Below, in pieces: positions 5,577-8,440 of a DNA stretch of 8,440 nt; positions within the stretch are counted from its first letter, which is position 1; the number at the start of each line of letters is the position of its first letter. A model generated the notes under the pieces. That model was not told where the DNA came from, made no database searches, and saw only the letters and a list, made by a program, of their open reading frames with translations. The stretch comes from CAZJHD01 sp964545855. Its GTDB lineage: Bacteria > Planctomycetota > UBA1135 > JACQFD01. Position numbers and translations under genes: made by a program. The DNA is taken from the NCBI GenBank assembly GCA_964545855.1, contig CAZJHD010000103.1:1-8440 (forward strand). The letters run 5' to 3'.

Positions 5577-8357
5577 TCAGCGGATCGGCGCGCCGTCGAT
5601 GTCGAGCTCGACGACCTCGCCCAGGCCGAGCGTTGCGAGGCCGTCCATCACCTTCGCCTTGTCGCCGACGACGAGGATCGCCATCGACTCGGGCTTCAGG
5701 TGCTTCCGTGCGAGCGTCTTCAGCTCGGCGACGGTGAGTGCGTCGAGCTGTCGGAGCTGCTGCTCGGGGTAGTCGTCGGGATAGCCGTACTTCCGGACGT
5801 TCTCCAGGAGCCCGAGGCGCGCGCGCGATCCCTCGTACTGGCGCGCCGCGCTCTGGGCGAGGGCGCTCTTCGCGAAGGCGAGCTCCTCCTCGGTGATGCC
5901 GTCCAGGATCCCGCGCAGCTCCTTCAGGAACTCCGCCACGGCCTCCTTCGTCACCGCCGTGTGAATGCCCCCCGACGCGGCGAAGGGGCCCGGCTCGAGG
6001 CCGCCGGAGAACGAGGAGCGCGCACCGTAGGTGTACCCCTTGTCCTCGCGCAGGTTCATGTTGATGCGGCTCGAGAAGGCGCCGCCGAGGACGTAGTTGA
6101 GGACCGTGAGCGGGTAGTAGTCGGCGTCGGTCGTCGCGACGGAGAGATGTCCGATGCGCACCTCCGACTGCGCCGCGCCCGGCTTGTCGACGAGGAAGAC
6201 CCGCGGCGAAGCGAGGCCCGCCGCGAGCGCGCGCGCGGCGCTCGCCTCCTTCGCGGCCGCCGCCGCCGAGAACGTGCCCTTCTCCCAGCGACGCACCAGG
6301 GGCTCGAGCATCCTTCGGGCGTCGTCCGCTCCGAGGTTCCCCACGACCGTGACCGTGGCGCGCTTCGGATCGGTCGCGACGCGATGGAAGTCGCGCACGT
6401 TCGAGAGCGTGAGACCTTCGACGGTGGCGCGGGTGCCCGCGGAAGGCATCCCGTCGATCGTGCCGTCGCCGTAGAGGATCCGGCTCCAGACGTTGCCCGC
6501 GATCGTGCGGATGCTGTCCCCGCGCGTGTCGATGGAGGTCAGCCGCTCGCGCACGATGCGCTCGAAGTCGGCGGGATCGAAGCGCGGCTCCAGCAGCACG
6601 TCGCCGAGGATCGCGAGCGCGGCGTCGCGGGTCTCGTCGAGGGTCGTGAGCACGAGGGAGATCTCGTCGTCGTCGGCGGAGACCGAGAGCGAGGCGCCGA
6701 GGCCGTCGAGCGTCTCCGCGAGCTCCGTCGTGCTGAGCGCCTTCGTGCCCTCCTCCAGGAGGTTCGCCGTGAGCGACGCGATCCCGCGCGTCGACGGCTG
6801 CTCCGCGCGGCCGCCGCCCGGCAGCGCGATCGAGATCGTCGTGAGCGGCACCTCCGCCGTGCGCGTGCCCATGAGCGCGGCGCCGTTCGCGAGCGCGCCG
6901 CGCCAGATTTCGGGCGTCTTGAAGGACGGACGCGGGCCCGCGGGCGGCTGCTTCGAGCGCGTGATCTCGCCCTCCATCGCCACCTGGTCGATCGTTCGGC
7001 CCGAGGCCGCGAGCGCGATCGATCCCTCGGGCACGACGGACATCACGACGGCGGGCTTCCTCTGGATCCATCGCTCCATGGCCTGGCGCACCTGCGCGGG
7101 CGTCACCGCGAGGAGACCGCGGAGCTCGGCGGCGGCGTGGTTCGGATCGTCGAAGAAGGTGTTCGCGACGGCGAGCGATCCGGTGCGGCCGGAGACGGTC
7201 TCGAAGCGGCGGACCCGCGAGGCCTTCTCGCGGGTCTTCAGCCGGTCGAGCGTCTCGGCGGAGACGCCCTCCCGTGCGACGTTGCCGAGGACGCGGCCCA
7301 TCTCCGCCTCGATCTCGTCGAGGGAGGCGCCGGGCGCCGCGGTGACCGAGATCGTGAACGTGCCGGCGAGCTCCTGCGCGGAATGGAACGCCGAGACGTC
7401 GCGCGCGAGCGGCCGGTCGATGCGGAAGGCGCGCTCCAGCACCGACGACTTCCCCTGGGCGAGCGCCGAGGCGAGGAGATCGAGAGCTGGCTCCTCCGGG
7501 CTCCCCATCGGGACCGTCGGCCACGTCCAGGAGATCTGGGGGAGCTTCACCTTGTCCTCCATCACGAGGCGCTTGCTCTGCGCGAGCGCCACGGGGCGCG
7601 GTGCCGGCTTCGCCACCTCGGGGCCTCGTGCGATCGGCCCGAACCACTTCTTCACGAGCGCGAGCGTCTTCTGCGTGTCGACGTCGCCGCCGATGGCGAG
7701 CGTGGCGTTGTTCGGCCCGTACCAGCGGCGGAAGAAGGAGTGCACGTCGTCGAGACTCGCCGCCGTGAGGTCTTCCTGCGAGCCGATCGTGATCCACGAG
7801 TAGGGATGGTCCGGCGGATAGAGCGCCTCGGCCACCACGCCGCGCGCCTGGGCGTAGGGGCGGTTCTCGTAGTTCTGCCGACGCTCGTTCTTCACGACGT
7901 CGCGCTGGTTGTCGAGCTTCGCCTGCGTCACGGCCGGCAGCAGGAAGCCCATGCGGTCGGCCTCGAGCCAGAGCGCGAGCTCCAGCTGGTTCGCCGGCAG
8001 CGTCTCGAAGTAGAGCGTGCGGTCGTCGTTCGTCGTGCCGTTCAGCGTGCCGCCCGCCTCGCTGATGAGCTTGAAGTGCTGGTCGTCGCCGACGTGCTGC
8101 GAGCCCTGGAAGAGCATGTGCTCGAAGAGGTGCGCGAAGCCCGACCGCCCACGCTCCTCGCGCGCGCTCCCCACGTGATAGGAGACGTACACGGCCACCA
8201 CCGGGTCCGAGTGGTCCTCGTGGATCACGACCTGCAGCCCGTTCTCCAGGACGAACTTCTGGAACGGGATGTCGAGGTCCTGGGCGCGGGCGGCCGGAGC
8301 CGCGGCGGCGCATGCGGAGAGGAGGGCGAGCGCGAGCACGGGGCGGGTCACCGGCAT
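5577..8357 (-). CDS. Exported two-module M16 (insulinase-family) zinc metallopeptidase
   Basis: This 926-residue exported protein has a length typical of two fused M16 modules. The N terminus (1-26) has Arg5, a hydrophobic core and two possible processing sites: a lipobox-like LSAC at 13-16 and an ARA|Q site at 23-26. The first module (about 30-250) carries the inverted zinc motif HLFEH at 76-80, with His76 and His80 as zinc ligands and Glu79 as the catalytic base. The third ligand is probably Glu158 in VVKNERRQNYENRP. A second M16-type domain follows to about 440. The second half starts near 484 and repeats the module, but at the zinc site it reads SLTAN (528-532), so it should be inactive. 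Its final domain has SSRINMNLREDKGYTYGARS (762-781), the conserved Arg-Tyr region thought to hold the substrate. Such enzymes form a closed chamber that degrades peptides in the periplasm or cell envelope. GAGGA at 8362-8366 precedes the ATG by 4 nt. Confidence 0.96.
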   Translation of the reverse strand: MPVTRPVLALALLSACAAAAPAARAQDLDIPFQKFVLENGLQVVIHEDHSDPVVAVYVSYHVGSAREERGRSGFAHLFEHMLFQGSQHVGDDQHFKLISEAGGTLNGTTNDDRTLYFETLPANQLELALWLEADRMGFLLPAVTQAKLDNQRDVVKNERRQNYENRPYAQARGVVAEALYPPDHPYSWITIGSQEDLTAASLDDVHSFFRRWYGPNNATLAIGGDVDTQKTLALVKKWFGPIARGPEVAKPAPRPVALAQSKRLVMEDKVKLPQISWTWPTVPMGSPEEPALDLLASALAQGKSSVLERAFRIDRPLARDVSAFHSAQELAGTFTISVTAAPGASLDEIEAEMGRVLGNVAREGVSAETLDRLKTREKASRVRRFETVSGRTGSLAVANTFFDDPNHAAAELRGLLAVTPAQVRQAMERWIQRKPAVVMSVVPEGSIALAASGRTIDQVAMEGEITRSKQPPAGPRPSFKTPEIWRGALANGAALMGTRTAEVPLTTISIALPGGGRAEQPSTRGIASLTANLLEEGTKALSTTELAETLDGLGASLSVSADDDEISLVLTTLDETRDAALAILGDVLLEPRFDPADFERIVRERLTSIDTRGDSIRTIAGNVWSRILYGDGTIDGMPSAGTRATVEGLTLSNVRDFHRVATDPKRATVTVVGNLGADDARRMLEPLVRRWEKGTFSAAAAAKEASAARALAAGLASPRVFLVDKPGAAQSEVRIGHLSVATTDADYYPLTVLNYVLGGAFSSRINMNLREDKGYTYGARSSFSGGLEPGPFAASGGIHTAVTKEAVAEFLKELRGILDGITEEELAFAKSALAQSAARQYEGSRARLGLLENVRKYGYPDDYPEQQLRQLDALTVAELKTLARKHLKPESMAILVVGDKAKVMDGLATLGLGEVVELDIDGAPIR

Positions 8358-8440
8358 GGGGTCCTCGAAGGGGTTCCGGGCTCCGCAGTGTCGTCCCCGG
8401 CGCTCGATCCGCGCAATGGGAAGGGCCGTCGTCCCGGGAA
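8358..8440 (-). other. Upstream region of the M16 gene
   Basis: Only 83 bases before the M16 start are present. They hold the GAGGA ribosome site. A TTGCGC element on the minus strand (8411-8416) could be a weak -35, but no -10 match worth naming sits at 16-18 nt. No operator-like repeat is seen. Confidence 0.25.
8362..8366 (-). promoter_or_regulatory. Ribosome binding site GAGGA
   Basis: On the minus strand GAGGA lies 4 nt before the ATG at 8357. The spacing is short but acceptable, and the following signal peptide supports this start. Confidence 0.6.

Noticed and set aside
3290..5737. An 815-codon open frame opposite the propeller gene
   Set aside because: The translation is Arg/Glu-rich and without domains. 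It is the antisense shadow of the FG-GAP gene, whose repeats and signal peptide are clear.
5506..8313. A 935-codon open frame overlapping the M16 gene on the same strand in another frame
   Set aside because: Its translation is Arg/Ala/Gly/Pro-rich without domains, while the M16 frame matches its family along its whole length. Long alternative frames are expected at this GC content.
8416..8440. ATG at 8416-8418 as the start of a divergent plus-strand gene running off the edge
   Set aside because: Only about eight codons are visible, with no ribosome site, so nothing supports it.

Overview
The window is very GC-rich DNA with strong G/C preference at third codon positions. It is densely coded, with no RNA genes, insertion sequences, phage genes or CRISPR arrays visible. 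The two secreted proteins (an FG-GAP beta-propeller protein and a two-module M16 peptidase), together with the GC bias, fit a high-GC Gram-negative lineage such as Planctomycetota, Acidobacteriota, Gemmatimonadota or Myxococcota. The sequence alone does not decide between them, and nothing here looks recently transferred.

Left half, plus strand (151-3468): five genes in one direction with short gaps (46, 52 and 47 nt) and one 4-nt ATGA overlap. In order they are: a short-chain dehydrogenase-like protein lacking the usual Tyr/Lys pair; a membrane-anchored protein made of short beta repeats of unknown function; a MmcQ/YjbR-family protein; a dihydrofolate-reductase-like (RibD C-terminal) protein; and a fusion of a glyoxalase/VOC domain with a GNAT acetyltransferase domain. 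The last two are probably translationally coupled. The set looks like a run of small accessory or stress-type enzymes rather than a recognisable pathway.

Right half, minus strand (8357 down to 3485): an exported M16 metallopeptidase with one active and one degenerate module, followed 67 nt downstream by a secreted protein with seven FG-GAP repeats (a complete seven-bladed propeller) and two copies of an unassigned C-terminal beta-rich domain. Both products leave the cytoplasm. They may share a transcript, but no functional link is evident.

The two gene runs converge at 3468/3485, separated by 16 nt. A perfect GC hairpin spans the stop codon of the plus-strand fusion gene and could serve as a bidirectional terminator.

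Most of the window is ordinary. The points most worth a second look are the VOC-GNAT fusion and its coupling to the DHFR-like gene, the beta-repeat membrane protein, and the duplicated C-terminal domain of the propeller protein. I saw no convincing evidence of a new multi-gene system.
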